Below are positions 32,758 to 41,624 of a stretch of DNA of 64,000 nt, piece after piece. A program made the translations under genes and the position numbers. Source of the stretch: Sphingomonas lenta (lineage in GTDB: Bacteria; Pseudomonadota; Alphaproteobacteria; Sphingomonadales; Sphingomonadaceae); contig NZ_NSLI01000003.1 in NCBI RefSeq assembly GCF_002288825.1, positions 124,001-188,000 on the forward strand, read 5' to 3'. Positions within the stretch are counted from its first letter, which is position 1. The number at the start of each line of letters is the position of its first letter. The notes under the pieces were generated by a model. It saw only the letters and a list, made by a program, of their open reading frames with translations. It did not search any database and had not been told where the DNA came from.

Positions 32758-33972
32758 TCACGCCAGCGCGGCGAGCTTTTCCTCCGCCTGCCGGTCCAAC
32801 TCGGCGCGTGATTTCCGCTCCGCCGCCGTCTTCAGCTGGCCGCACGCCGCGTCGATGTCGCGGCCGCGCGGCGTCCTGACCGGCGCGGAGATGCCTGCCT
32901 CGAAGATGATCTCCGAGAAGCGCCGCACGCGCTCCGGCGTCGAGCACTCGTAAGGCGCGCCCGGCCAGGGGTTGAACGGGATCAGGTTCACCTTGGCGGG
33001 CAGCTTGTACTGGCGGATCAGCCGGACGAGCTCGCGCGCGTCCTCGTCCGAATCGTTCTTGTCGCGCAGCATCACATACTCGAAGGTGATGCGCCGGGCG
33101 TTGTTCGCGCCGGGATAGTCGGCGCAGGCCTGGAGCAGCTCCTCGATACCGTACTTACGGTTCAAGGGCACGATCTCGTCGCGGATCTCCTTGGTCACCG
33201 CGTGCAAGGACACGGCGAGGTTGACGCCGATCTCCTCACCCGCGCGCGCCATCATTGGCACGACGCCACTTGTCGACAGCGTGATGCGGCGCTTGGACAG
33301 CGCGAGGCCGTCGCCGTCCATCACGACGTGGAGCGCGTCGCGAACCTGCTCGAAATTATAGAGCGGCTCGCCCATGCCCATCATGACGATGTTGGTGAGC
33401 ATGCGGCCCTCGGGCTGGCTCGGCCACTCGCCCAGCGAGTCGCGCGCGAGCATCACCTGGCCGACGATCTCGGACGCGGACAGGTTGCGCACGAGGCGCA
33501 TCGTGCCCGTGTGGCAGAAGCGGCAGTTGAGCGTGCACCCCACCTGGCTCGACACGCAGAGCGTGCCGCGGTCGGCGTCGGGGATGAACACCATCTCGTA
33601 GTCCTGCGCGTCCGCCGAACGGAGCAGCCACTTGCGCGTGCCGTCCGATGACACCTGCGCCTCGACCACCTCCGGCCGGCCGACGACGAAGCGCTCGGCC
33701 AACCAGCCGTGCTGCGCCTTGGCGATGTCGGTCATCGCCGAGAACTCGACAGCACCCCGGTTGTAGATCCAGTGCCAGATCTGCTTAGCGCGCAGCTTGG
33801 CCTGCTTCGGCTCCATGCCCGCGTCGAGCAGCGCGGCGCGCAGCTGCTCCTTACTTAAGCCCACGAGATCGACGCGCCCGTCCGGCCGCGCGGCGGCGTC
33901 CGGCTTGCGGGGCACGGGCACGGGATCGATGTGCCCGGGGATGGGCATGAGTGCGGCCGAAACTGTCTGCAT
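32758..33972 (-). CDS. rlmN: 23S rRNA/tRNA adenine-C2 methyltransferase RlmN
   Basis: This radical-SAM enzyme methylates C2 of A2503 in 23S rRNA and A37 in some tRNAs, helping translational accuracy. The 404-residue sequence shows the [4Fe-4S] motif [45 protein letters not shown] and a C-terminal block containing the methyl-carrying cysteine (DIDAACGQL). The first 20 residues are variable, so the start could be a few codons later. Confidence 0.95.
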   Translation of the reverse strand: MQTVSAALMPIPGHIDPVPVPRKPDAAARPDGRVDLVGLSKEQLRAALLDAGMEPKQAKLRAKQIWHWIYNRGAVEFSAMTDIAKAQHGWLAERFVVGRPEVVEAQVSSDGTRKWLLRSADAQDYEMVFIPDADRGTLCVSSQVGCTLNCRFCHTGTMRLVRNLSASEIVGQVMLARDSLGEWPSQPEGRMLTNIVMMGMGEPLYNFEQVRDALHVVMDGDGLALSKRRITLSTSGVVPMMARAGEEIGVNLAVSLHAVTKEIRDEIVPLNRKYGIEELLQACADYPGANNARRITFEYVMLRDKNDSDEDARELVRLIRQYKLPAKVNLIPFNPWPGAPYECSTPERVRRFSEIIFEAGISAPVRTPRGRDIDAACGQLKTAAERKSRAELDRQAEEKLAALA

Positions 33973-34009
33973 GCGCGCGCATATAGGCGAAAAGCCCCGC
34001 GCTTTCCAC

Positions 34010-34876
34010 TCACGCCGCCGCGCCCCGCAGCCACGCCCGGAAGGCCACCATCGCCGCGCTCTCGGGCCGCGAATGGAGGCGCGTCAGCCAATAGCGCCCC
34101 GTCTCGATCTCCACCGCGAAAGGCCGCACCAATCGTTCCGCCGCCAGCTCGCGCGCGAACATGGCCGCGGGCGCGAGCGCCACGCCCAGACCCGCCGCGG
34201 CCGCCGCGACCATCGGCACCGAGCTGTCGAACACCGTCGCGCGCACGGGCGGAGAGGGGACGCCCGCCGCCGCGAACCAGCGCGGCCATTCGTCGGCGCG
34301 GTAGGAACGGAACAGCGCCTCGCGCGCGACGTCGCCGGGCGCGTGAAGCCGTTCGGCCAGCGCCGGCGCGCAGAGCGGCGTCAGCGGCGCCCCCATGATC
34401 GGCTCGGCATGCGTCGCGTGCCACGCGCCGTCGCCGAAGCGGATCGCGAGGTCGAGCCCCTCGGCGGCGAGATCGGTGCGGTTGTTGTTGGTCATGATGC
34501 GCAAATCGACCTCAGGGTGCGCCCGCGCGAAGTCCGGCAGCCGCTCCAGCAGCCAGCCGCTCGCGAAGGTGCCGACCACGCCCAGGTTGAGCACCTCGCG
34601 ATACCGTCCGCCCGAGAACCGGTCGAGCGTGGCGCCCACCCGGTCGAACGCGTCCGCCACCACCGGCACGAGCGCCAGCCCCTCGTCGGTCAAGGCCAGC
34701 CCGCGCGGCAATCGCCGGAACAGCGGCACGCCCAGCCGTCGTTCCAGCGCCGCGACCTGATGGCTCACCGCGCCCTGGCTGACGCACAACTCGATCGCGG
34801 CGCGCGTGAAGTTGAGGTGGCGCGCGGCGGCCTCGAAGGCGCGGAGCGCGTTTAGCGGTAGTTGGGCGCGGTCCAT
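34010..34876 (-). CDS. ampR: LysR-type regulator AmpR-like (divergent from beta-lactamase)
   Basis: The 288-residue protein starts at ATG 34876 ([20 protein letters not shown]), a near-perfect AmpR N-terminus. The helix-turn-helix reads [32 protein letters not shown], about residues 21-52, followed by [12 protein letters not shown]. In other bacteria AmpR senses peptidoglycan fragments and controls a divergent beta-lactamase. Here it is divergent from a class A enzyme gene across 102 bp, the same arrangement. The effector-domain residues were not checked against a reference. Confidence 0.85.
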   Translation of the reverse strand: MDRAQLPLNALRAFEAAARHLNFTRAAIELCVSQGAVSHQVAALERRLGVPLFRRLPRGLALTDEGLALVPVVADAFDRVGATLDRFSGGRYREVLNLGVVGTFASGWLLERLPDFARAHPEVDLRIMTNNNRTDLAAEGLDLAIRFGDGAWHATHAEPIMGAPLTPLCAPALAERLHAPGDVAREALFRSYRADEWPRWFAAAGVPSPPVRATVFDSSVPMVAAAAAGLGVALAPAAMFARELAAERLVRPFAVEIETGRYWLTRLHSRPESAAMVAFRAWLRGAAA

Positions 34877-34896
34877 CGCCGATCCATTACTCCAGC

Positions 34897-34918
34897 TCAT
34901 GGCTCCGTCGAGCAATGA
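34897..34918. promoter_or_regulatory. Candidate AmpR operator between ampR and the beta-lactamase gene
   Basis: TCATGGCTC-CGTC-GAGCAATGA is a dyad with nine-base arms, one mismatch and a 4-bp spacer, lying in the divergent intergenic region. LysR-type regulators bind such dyads, but I found no clean T-N11-A core here, so the assignment is tentative. Confidence 0.4.
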
Positions 34919-34978
34919 TGCTTTGTCCGCCCGTCCGCTGCGCGGCACTCAGGTCGCATAGCTTAAGAAGGGACGGCG

Positions 34979-35848
34979 ATGCTGAGGCGAACTTTCCTAA
35001 TCGGTGCGGGATGCGTGGCCGCGAGTGCCTGGGCGCAGCGCGGGCCCGCGACGTTCGGCGGCGACGCGTTCCGGCGCGGCGTGCTCCTGCTGGAGCGGGA
35101 GGCGCAGGGGCGGCTTGGGCTGGCGATCCTCGACACCGGCACCGGCGCGCGCTTCTCGCACCGCGCCGACGAGCGCTTCCCAATGTGCAGCACGTTCAAG
35201 CTCCCGCTCGCCGCCGCCGTGCTGGCGGAGGTCGACCGCGGCCGCGAACGGCTCGACCGGCGGATCGCGATCGCCGCGTCCGACATCGTCGCGCACTCGC
35301 CCTTCGCCAAGCCGCGGGTGGGTGGCGCCACTACCGTCGCCGAGCTGTGCGAGGCGACCACGACCGAGAGCGACAACGCCGCCGCCAACCTGCTGCTGCC
35401 GGCCGTGGGCGGGCCGGCGGGGCTGACGCGGTTCATGCGCGCTCTCGACGGCGGCGTCAGCCGGCTCGACCGGCTGGAGCCTGTGATCAACGAGAGCCTG
35501 CCCGGCGACCCGCGCGACACGACCAGCCCTGCGGCGATGCTGGCGATGGTGCGGCGTTTCGCGCTCGGCGACGCGCTGTCGGCCGCCTCGCGCGAGCGGC
35601 TGGTCGGCTGGATGATCGCCAACAAGACGGGCGGGCGTCGCTTGCGTGCAGGTCTTCCCGCCGACTGGCGTGTCGGCGACAAGACGGGTGCGGGCGAGCG
35701 CGGCAGCGACAACGACGTCGCGATCCTCTGGCCGCCGAACCGCCGGCCGATCCTGGTCGCGTCCTACCTGACGCAGACGCCGCTGCCGTTCGAGCGGACC
35801 AACGCCGTCCACGCCCGGCTCGCGCGGCTCATCGCCGCGTCGGCCTGA
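34979..35848 (+). CDS. Class A beta-lactamase
   Basis: A serine beta-lactamase of 289 residues with a signal peptide (MLRRTFLIGAGCVAASAWA). The active site is complete: S71-T-F-K74, S131-D-N133, omega-loop E167 to N171 (EPVIN) and K235-T-G237. A cysteine (C70) precedes the nucleophile, but the partner cysteine after KTG found in class A carbapenemases is absent (KTGAG). It should hydrolyse penicillins or cephalosporins in the periplasm; the spectrum cannot be read from sequence. ATG 34979 follows AAGAAGGGA. Expression probably depends on the divergent AmpR-like regulator. Confidence 0.93.
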   Translation: MLRRTFLIGAGCVAASAWAQRGPATFGGDAFRRGVLLLEREAQGRLGLAILDTGTGARFSHRADERFPMCSTFKLPLAAAVLAEVDRGRERLDRRIAIAASDIVAHSPFAKPRVGGATTVAELCEATTTESDNAAANLLLPAVGGPAGLTRFMRALDGGVSRLDRLEPVINESLPGDPRDTTSPAAMLAMVRRFALGDALSAASRERLVGWMIANKTGGRRLRAGLPADWRVGDKTGAGERGSDNDVAILWPPNRRPILVASYLTQTPLPFERTNAVHARLARLIAASA

Positions 35849-36497
35849 GCCGCCGCGCCGCCGCCTCCGCCTCGACGCGCGCGAGCAGCCGCTCCAAGTC
35901 CTCGCGCGCGATGTCGAACGTCTCGTGCTCGGCCTCGAGCGCGCGGTCGAGGTCCTCGGGCAGGAAAGCGGGCTGCGGCTGCGCGGGGGCTACGCGGTGC
36001 GGGTAGCTGTGGCCGGAGAAGCGGTGGAAGCCCCAAGCCGCGGCTACCAGCAGCGCCGAGTTGAGGCCTACGGGCACGAACGGGAACAGCCAGCCGGCGT
36101 CCACCACCGCCGGCCCGCCGATCACCGCTACCAGCGCCGCCGCCCCGCCCGGCGGGTGGAGGCAGCGCGCGAGCGACATGACGAGGATCGCCGCGCCCAC
36201 CGCCAGCCCCGCCGCGAGCGGACCGGTCCCCAGCGCTTGCGCGAACGCGACGCCCACCAGCGCACCCACCACGTTTCCGCCCAGCACCGGCCAGGGCTGC
36301 GCGAGCGGGCTCGCGGGCACCGCGAACACCAGCACCGCGCTCGCTCCGATGGGCGCCACCATCTCCGGCATCCCGAGCGGCAGCCTACCTAGACAGGCGA
36401 GCGCGACGAAGCCGATGCCCAGCGTCGCGCCCAGGCACGCGACGAGCCGGTCGGAGAAGGTCGCGCCCGCCAATATGGGCCGGAACAGCCGGAGCAT
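35829..36497 (-). CDS. HPP family membrane protein
   Basis: The 222-residue protein has four or five transmembrane helices and the signature CLHPPGGAAALVAVIGGP that names the HPP family, some members of which transport nitrite in plastids. The C-terminal 60 residues are hydrophilic and helical. The start ATG 36497 overlaps the previous stop by one base. Its end overlaps the beta-lactamase stop by 20 bp in convergent orientation. Confidence 0.85.
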   Translation of the reverse strand: MLRLFRPILAGATFSDRLVACLGATLGIGFVALACLGRLPLGMPEMVAPIGASAVLVFAVPASPLAQPWPVLGGNVVGALVGVAFAQALGTGPLAAGLAVGAAILVMSLARCLHPPGGAAALVAVIGGPAVVDAGWLFPFVPVGLNSALLVAAAWGFHRFSGHSYPHRVAPAQPQPAFLPEDLDRALEAEHETFDIAREDLERLLARVEAEAAARRLRPTRR

Positions 36498-36958
36498 CAG
36501 CGCCGCCCCAGGCACGCCAGCGCCGCCGCGTCGATCGCGGTCGCGGCGCCGTCGAGGCGGTAGGTGTCGGCGAAGGGCCGCCCGCCGACGGCGACCGCCT
36601 CGACGCTCATCGACCGCCCCGACCGCATCGCCCCCACGATCGCCCGCTCGGTCGCCGCATCGGGCGCCCAGGCGTCCGTGCCGGTGGCGGCGAGCGCGAA
36701 GCGGCGCTCGCCCACCGACAAGGTCACGCGCCCCGACCGGTCGCGCGCGCGCGACAGGCGGACATGGAGCGCGTTGCGCTGGCCCCGCTTCGGAAAGGTG
36801 CCGACGCTCGCGAAGGGCCGCCACCGCGCCCGGCCGCCGGAAATCTCCGGCCGCGCGATCGCGTAGCAGCGGTCGGCGTCGCGGAACGCGCCCCAGGCGC
36901 CGTGTACGCCGAGGAGGTCGCGCGCCGAGGCGAGCGCGAGGGCGAGGAACACGCTCAC
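36497..36958 (-). CDS. Invasion-associated locus B-like secreted protein
   Basis: The 153-residue protein starts at GTG 36958, overlapping the upstream stop by 4 bp (GTGA). A short signal-like segment (VSVFLALALASA) is followed by an IalB-like domain: AFRDADRCYAIARPE, RGQRNALHVRLSRARD, GRVTLSVGERRFALAA, and VGGRPFADTYRLDGAATAIDAA. The family is secreted with unknown function; the name comes from Bartonella and does not imply virulence here. Confidence 0.7.
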   Translation of the reverse strand: MSVFLALALASARDLLGVHGAWGAFRDADRCYAIARPEISGGRARWRPFASVGTFPKRGQRNALHVRLSRARDRSGRVTLSVGERRFALAATGTDAWAPDAATERAIVGAMRSGRSMSVEAVAVGGRPFADTYRLDGAATAIDAAALACLGRR

Positions 36959-37617
36959 GCCGGCGCGTGCCCGCCGCCTAAGTGCACGACCCGCTCGCGC
37001 CCGCGCTCGATCATCACCACCGACCCCTGCGGCAGCCCGGGCGCGAGCGGCGCGCCGAGTTCGGGCAGGACCGGCAGCCCGCACATCACGCCCCGCATCA
37101 CGCGGCTGGAGATGCCGTGCATCACGACCAGCCGGTCGCCCCCGTCGTCCGCCGTCTCGGCGAGCCACCCGCCCACGCGCTCGGCGATCCCGCCGTAGCG
37201 CTCGCCGTCGGGCGCGCAGCGCAGCGCGCCGGTGGCGGGGTCGACCACCGGCCCGACCTCCGCGACCACGTCGGCGTAGTAGCGCCCGCCCCACGACCCC
37301 ATGCCGATCTCGACGAGCCGCCCATCCGTGCGCGCGCCGTGCCAGTCCAGCTCCAGCCGTTCGGCGATCACCGCCAGCGTCTGCAGCGCGCGGCCCGTCG
37401 GCGACGCCCACAGGGTCAGCGCCGGTTTCGCCCCCAGCAGCTCCCGCAACGCCCGCCCTATCTCGTCCGCTTGCGCGAAGCCCGCGCGCGTCAGCGGGGT
37501 GTGCGCGTGGTCGCCCTGCAACCGTCCGGCGGCGTTGAACACCGTCTCGCCGTGCCGCGCGACGAAGTCCCGCCCTTTCCTCTCTGCGCCACTGTGGCCG
37601 ATCTGCAACGCTTCCAC
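36955..37617 (-). CDS. Histidine phosphatase family protein (phosphoglycerate mutase-like)
   Basis: The 220-residue protein has the catalytic RHGETVFNAAGRLQGD block (FVARHGET, with the phosphorylated His), the second Glu region DGRLVEIGMGSWGG and the distal His in VVMHGISSRV. These place it in the histidine phosphatase superfamily. The substrate is unknown; cobalamin phosphatase or a sugar phosphatase are both possible. It is the first gene of a tightly overlapped three-gene operon with the IalB-like and HPP genes. Confidence 0.85.
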   Translation of the reverse strand: MEALQIGHSGAERKGRDFVARHGETVFNAAGRLQGDHAHTPLTRAGFAQADEIGRALRELLGAKPALTLWASPTGRALQTLAVIAERLELDWHGARTDGRLVEIGMGSWGGRYYADVVAEVGPVVDPATGALRCAPDGERYGGIAERVGGWLAETADDGGDRLVVMHGISSRVMRGVMCGLPVLPELGAPLAPGLPQGSVVMIERGRERVVHLGGGHAPA

Positions 37618-37709
37618 CTGTTTATCTGAGGTTCATGCAACAGTTCGCGGCCGCGCTCATTGAGCCGCCACCCCCGGACGGTCCGGGCTTGTACAAGGAG
37701 TATCGGTTC

Positions 37710-38312
37710 ATGCGTAAGCTTCTTCTCACCCCCATGGCTCTTGGCGCAGCACTCGCCGCCGTCCCCGCAGCCGCGCAGGCGCAGACCGCCGAGTCGGTGC
37801 CGCACTCGGGCCTCCGCGCCGAGGCGCTGGTCGGCTACGACGCGCTGACGTCGGGCGAGGATTCGGACGGCGTCGCCTATGGCGGCGCGGTCGGCTACGA
37901 CGCCGCGGTCGGCGGCATCACGCTGGGCGCCGAGGGCGAGTACACTCAGTCGAGCATCAAGGGCGAGGAGGGCAACCTGCTCGTGTCCGGCGACAGCGCC
38001 CGAGTGACGCTGGGCCGCGACCTCTATGTCGGCGGCCGCGTCGGCCTTCCCGTGTCGCCCGCGACGCTCGTCTACGGCAAGGCCGGCTACACCAACGCGC
38101 GCATCAACACGCGCTACACCGCCGGCGCTACCACCGTGCGCGACAAGGCCAACGCCGACGGCCTGCGCCTGGGCGCCGGCGTCGAGCAGAAGATCGGCTC
38201 GCAGTCCTACGTGAAGGCGGAGTACCGCTACTCCAACTACAAGGAGATCGAGGACTTCGACATCGACGCCGACCGCCATCAGCTCATGGCGGGCGTGGGG
38301 ATCCGGTTCTGA
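37710..38312 (+). CDS. Outer-membrane beta-barrel protein (OmpA-like porin fold)
   Basis: The 200-residue protein starts at ATG 37710 after AAGGAG. A signal peptide (MRKLLLTPMALGAALAAVPAAAQA) is followed by an eight-stranded barrel pattern with alternating hydrophobic residues and a terminal VGIRF ending in Phe, the usual C-terminal signature for outer-membrane insertion. It resembles porin family proteins of the OmpA-type transmembrane domain. It is followed by a terminator. Confidence 0.85.
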   Translation: MRKLLLTPMALGAALAAVPAAAQAQTAESVPHSGLRAEALVGYDALTSGEDSDGVAYGGAVGYDAAVGGITLGAEGEYTQSSIKGEEGNLLVSGDSARVTLGRDLYVGGRVGLPVSPATLVYGKAGYTNARINTRYTAGATTVRDKANADGLRLGAGVEQKIGSQSYVKAEYRYSNYKEIEDFDIDADRHQLMAGVGIRF

Positions 38313-38342
38313 GCCTAACCGCTCGTTAACCAGAGTCGCGGG

Positions 38343-38375
38343 AAGGGGTCGGGGCGCTTGCTCCGGCCCCTTTTT
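38343..38375 (+). terminator. Rho-independent terminator after the beta-barrel gene
   Basis: AAGGGGTCGG pairs with CCGGCCCCTT (one G-T wobble), followed by TTTTT at 38371-38375. Confidence 0.85.
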
Positions 38376-38437
38376 CTTGGGTAGGACCGGCGACCAACGT
38401 TTCGCTCCCTGAGTCTTAGGGGGCCGGGGGAGTTTCC

Positions 38438-39553
38438 ATGAAGGCGACCATCGAACGCGCGACCCTCCTCAAGGGGCTGAGCCACGTCCAGTCCGTGGTG
38501 GAGCGCAGGAACACCATCCCCATCCTCTCCAACGTCCTGCTCGAGGCGCGCGAGAACGGGTCGCTTCGCATGATGGCGACCGACCTCGACCTCCAGATCA
38601 ACGAGTCGGTGCCCGCCGCGGTCGACCAGCCGGGCTCGACGACGGTGTCCGCGCACACCTTGTTCGACATCGCGCGCAAGCTGCCCGAGGGCGCGCAGGT
38701 CCAGCTCCACGCCGCGGAAGGGCGCATGTCGATCGTCGCGGGGCGCGCGCGCTTCTCGCTCGGCACGCTGCCGCGCGACGACTTCCCCGTCATCGCCGAG
38801 GGCGAGCTGCCCGCCCAGTTCGAGCTGCCCGCCGAGACGCTGAAGCAGGTCATCGACAAGACGCGCTTCGCCATCTCGACCGAAGAGACGCGCTACTACC
38901 TCAACGGCATCTTCCTCCACGTGTCGGAGGACAAGGGGAGCCCCGTGCTCAAGGCCGCCGCCACCGACGGCCACCGCCTAGCGCGCATCACCATGCCGCG
39001 GCCGGAGGGCGCGGACGGCATGCCCGACGTGATCGTGCCGCGTAAATGCGTGGCCGAGCTGCGCAAGCTGCTCGACGAGGTCGACGGCTCGGTCGGCGTC
39101 AGCCTGTCGGCGACCAAGATCCGCTTCGACCTCGGGCAAGCGGTGCTGACCAGCAAGCTGATCGACGGCACCTTCCCCGACTACAGCCGCGTCATCCCGA
39201 CAGGCAACGACAAGATCCTGAAGCTCGACCCCGCCGGGCTCAAGGAGGGCGTCGACCGCGTCGCCACCATCGCCACCGAGAAGACGCGCGCCGTCAAGAT
39301 GGCGCTCGACCGCGACAAGGTGACGCTGTCGGTCACCAGCCCGGAGAACGGCACCGCGGCCGAGGAAGTGCCCGGCGACTATACGTCCCAGCCGTTCGAG
39401 ATCGGCTTCAACAGCCGCTACCTGCTCGACATCCTGGGGCAGATCGATGGCGACACGGTGGAGGTCCACCTGGCGGACGCCGCCGCGCCGACGCTGATCC
39501 GCGAGAACGACAAGGCTCCTGCGCTCTATGTGCTGATGCCGATGCGGGTGTGA
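38438..39553 (+). CDS. dnaN: DNA polymerase III beta subunit (sliding clamp)
   Basis: The 371-residue clamp has three homologous domains and encircles DNA to hold the polymerase. Visible landmarks are ERRNTIPILSNVLLEA, the domain II block EETRYYLNGIFLH, DGHRLARITM, TFPDYSRVIP and the C-terminal YVLMPMRV, typical of DnaN. A strong GGGGGAG site precedes ATG 38438. No dnaA is nearby; in many alphaproteobacteria dnaN is separate from dnaA. Confidence 0.98.
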   Translation: MKATIERATLLKGLSHVQSVVERRNTIPILSNVLLEARENGSLRMMATDLDLQINESVPAAVDQPGSTTVSAHTLFDIARKLPEGAQVQLHAAEGRMSIVAGRARFSLGTLPRDDFPVIAEGELPAQFELPAETLKQVIDKTRFAISTEETRYYLNGIFLHVSEDKGSPVLKAAATDGHRLARITMPRPEGADGMPDVIVPRKCVAELRKLLDEVDGSVGVSLSATKIRFDLGQAVLTSKLIDGTFPDYSRVIPTGNDKILKLDPAGLKEGVDRVATIATEKTRAVKMALDRDKVTLSVTSPENGTAAEEVPGDYTSQPFEIGFNSRYLLDILGQIDGDTVEVHLADAAAPTLIRENDKAPALYVLMPMRV

Positions 39554-39555
39554 CG

Positions 39556-40215
39556 GTGCGGCAAGTTCTTCTGGCGGTGTCGCTCGCCGCCTCCGCCGCC
39601 GCGCCGGTGGGCGCACACAAAGCTGAGTCGCTCCGGCTAAGTCCGGCGGATCGCGATGGGGCGGTGTTGATTGACAGCGCGCGCCTGCCCGACAGCTACC
39701 ACGTATACATCGCCAGGATCGAGCCGGACGGCTCGCTGGCCGGCTTTTGGCAGGTCTACGTGGCTGGTTCGGTACGCATAACACCCAACGGAGTCGTGCC
39801 CAGTACGGAGAAGAAGCTGTCCGCGGTGCGGATGCGCCCCGGTCGCTACGTCTTCACGCGCGTGCTCCAGAACCTTCATTGGCAGGCGTGCATGTGGGCC
39901 GGGACACTCACGTTCGAGGTCAGGCCGGGCGTGGCGAGCTATATAGGCGAGGTCGATCCTAGACCGGTGCTGGACGGCATGGTCGCGCATGCGACGGCCG
40001 AGGGCTTGACCAGATCGCCCTACTCCGGCGGAGTGCATCAGTTCAGAGAGCGTTTCCCGCCGCTCCGCGCCATCGGCCCGACAGCCGAGCGTGTGTCGGA
40101 ACTGGACCGCGACCGCGCACGCCTATTCAGGGCATTGTCGGCTCCGGTCGTCGCGCAAACGGCGGCCCCGCTCGAGTTCGCGTCCTACCAAGCATCGGGT
40201 CGCCTCTGTAGGTGA
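39556..40215 (+). CDS. Secreted protein of unknown function
   Basis: The frame opens at GTG 39550 or 39556, overlapping or just after the dnaN stop. A signal peptide (VRQVLLAVSLAASAAAPVGA) leads a mature domain of about 195 residues without recognisable motif, containing WQVYVAGSVRITPNGVVP and RPGRYVFTRVLQNLHWQACMWAGTLTF. The beta-rich pattern suggests a small periplasmic domain. Base composition appears slightly lower in GC than that of dnaN. It is followed by a gene overlapping by 4 bp. Confidence 0.65.
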   Translation: MRQVLLAVSLAASAAAPVGAHKAESLRLSPADRDGAVLIDSARLPDSYHVYIARIEPDGSLAGFWQVYVAGSVRITPNGVVPSTEKKLSAVRMRPGRYVFTRVLQNLHWQACMWAGTLTFEVRPGVASYIGEVDPRPVLDGMVAHATAEGLTRSPYSGGVHQFRERFPPLRAIGPTAERVSELDRDRARLFRALSAPVVAQTAAPLEFASYQASGRLCR

Positions 40216-40439
40216 ACGTAACGCTCGCCGACATCGCTGTCGTGATGCAATCGGACGGCGCGTATATGCGCCAAGAGCTCGCAAGGATAGTTCGACGGAT
40301 TCGATCAGGTCGGATGAAGGCCGATGAAGCTCGACGAGCCGGCCTGTTCCGCCGACTCGCGCCTCTGCTCGAAAAAACGGGCTTATCGCTGGCGGCCATC
40401 TACGTCGCGGGTGCGCGGGCACGGCGAGGCCGTATCTAG
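40212..40439 (+). CDS. Small hypothetical protein
   Basis: A 75-residue basic helical protein from GTG 40212 (GTGA overlap with the preceding stop). It contains YMRQELARIVRRIRSGRMKADEARR and ends in AGARARRGRI. I do not recognise a family. The tight overlaps on both sides argue that it is translated as part of a small operon. Confidence 0.5.
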   Translation: MNVTLADIAVVMQSDGAYMRQELARIVRRIRSGRMKADEARRAGLFRRLAPLLEKTGLSLAAIYVAGARARRGRI

Positions 40440-40819
40440 TGCGGCGGAGCTGGTCGAGCTTCGGCCGTTCCTACGCGCTCGAACTCGCCGGCGACTCGGT
40501 CACGCTCCTGATCGACCGCGCGCCCGCGGTGACGCTGAGTTTGGCGGAATGGAACGCCGTCCGCGCCGGCTTGAACGACCTCGCGCGCGAGCGCGCCGCG
40601 GCGAGCGGCCCGACCGACATGGTCGATCGACCGCTCGTGCCCAACAACGGCAAGCCCTGGACGGAGGAACTGGATCGGGAGCTATGCCGCCGCTGGTACG
40701 CGGGCGAGGGCCTGGCCTCGCTCGCCGTCGTGCTCGGCCGCACCGAGGGCGGGGTCGCGTCGCGCCTCGTCCGCCTCGACTGCGTGGCCGACCGCGACGA
40801 GGCCCGCGCGCGGCGCTGA
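40439..40819 (+). CDS. Hypothetical protein with C-terminal Myb/GcrA-like helix-turn-helix
   Basis: The 126-residue protein starts at GTG 40439, overlapping the previous TAG by one base. The N-terminal half is beta-rich (SYALELAGDSVTLLIDRAPAVTLSLAEWNAV). The C-terminal half, residues about 82-116, carries KPWTEELDRELCRRWYAGEG and SLAVVLGRTEGGVASRLVRL, a pattern like GcrA or Myb/SANT DNA-binding helices (W-T-E-E, then a recognition helix). DNA binding is inferred only. Confidence 0.55.
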   Translation: MRRSWSSFGRSYALELAGDSVTLLIDRAPAVTLSLAEWNAVRAGLNDLARERAAASGPTDMVDRPLVPNNGKPWTEELDRELCRRWYAGEGLASLAVVLGRTEGGVASRLVRLDCVADRDEARARR

Positions 40820-40866
40820 CGGCGGTGGGGCGGGATGCTATATGCCCCCGGCGAGGAGATGACGTG
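40820..40866 (+). promoter_or_regulatory. Short intergenic region with possible operator of the VapBC pair
   Basis: GGGGC (40827-40831) and GCCCC (40844-40848) flank a TA-rich centre (GCTATATG). This sits just before the antitoxin start, where autoregulatory operators lie in toxin-antitoxin operons. The arms are short, so this is tentative. GAGGAG (40853-40858) is the ribosome binding site. Confidence 0.3.
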
Positions 40867-41136
40867 ATGAACGCGGTGAGGTTGGGCGACAGTCACTGGG
40901 ATCTCGACGAGGTGGTCGGGCGCGCGGAGGCGGGCGAGACGGTCGAGATCATGCGCGGGGAGCGGGTGGTGGCGAAGGTCGTGCCGGTCGAGACCGGCGC
41001 GGTGATCGCTCCCAAGAAGCTTATGACGCCGGACGAGTGGAAGGCGTTCCTGCGCGAGATCGAGGAGTTCGCGTCGACGCTGAAATATGACCCGACCAAC
41101 TCGGTCGAGGAGATGCGGAAACAAGCGCGCTACTGA
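40867..41136 (+). CDS. VapB/Phd-type antitoxin
   Basis: The 89-residue protein starts at ATG 40867. Its N-terminal half resembles the Phd/YefM DNA-binding fold (HWDLDEVVGRAEAGETVEIMRGERVVAKVVPV), the C-terminal part being a toxin-neutralising segment (DEWKAFLREIEEFASTLKYD). The stop overlaps the start of the PIN toxin gene by one base (TGATG). Together they form a type II toxin-antitoxin module that represses its own transcription. Confidence 0.82.
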   Translation: MNAVRLGDSHWDLDEVVGRAEAGETVEIMRGERVVAKVVPVETGAVIAPKKLMTPDEWKAFLREIEEFASTLKYDPTNSVEEMRKQARY

Positions 41137-41564
41137 TGATCTACGCCGATGCGTCGTTCGTCGTGGCCGTGCTGGCGCAGGAGACCTATTCCGCGCTGGC
41201 CCGTGCCTTCCTGGCCGACCATGGCCCGACGGAGCTGGTCGTCAGCGCCTGGGCGATCACCGAGGTGGCTAGCGCGCTGGCCATGAAGGAGCGACGCCGC
41301 GACATCGATCGGCGCGAGCGCGAGCGGCTCGCTGCCGAATGGGACCGCCTCCGATCCATGATGACGCCGGCATCGATCGGCGAGGAGGATTTCGTATCGG
41401 CCGCCTCCCTCGTCGACGCCGACCCGCGCGGCTTGCGCGCCGGCGACGCGCTCCACCTCGCGATCGTGCGGCGCGCCGGGCACGCGCTCGCCACGCTCGA
41501 CCGCGACCTCGCCGACGCGGCGGAGGCGATTGGCGTCGAGGTGATGCTGCGGCCACCGGCCTAG
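41136..41564 (+). CDS. PIN-domain toxin (VapC-type ribonuclease)
   Basis: The 142-residue PIN domain has the four acidic metal ligands in order: D5 (YADASF), E (ITEVASAL), D (RAGDALHLAI) and D (LATLDRDLADAA). VapC toxins cleave specific RNAs, often initiator tRNA or rRNA loops, when the antitoxin is lost. All catalytic acids are present, so the toxin is probably active. It is coupled to the antitoxin gene. Confidence 0.88.
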   Translation: MIYADASFVVAVLAQETYSALARAFLADHGPTELVVSAWAITEVASALAMKERRRDIDRRERERLAAEWDRLRSMMTPASIGEEDFVSAASLVDADPRGLRAGDALHLAIVRRAGHALATLDRDLADAAEAIGVEVMLRPPA

Positions 41565-41624
41565 GAACCGCGCCGCGAAAAAAGGTACTGTCCTACAGGT
41601 TCCGCTTATGTTCCAACCTGGTCC

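Noticed and set aside
34897-34918. Canonical T-N11-A LysR box inside the dyad
   Set aside because: None of the T's in the dyad has an A 12 bases downstream on this strand; only the inverted repeat itself is reported.
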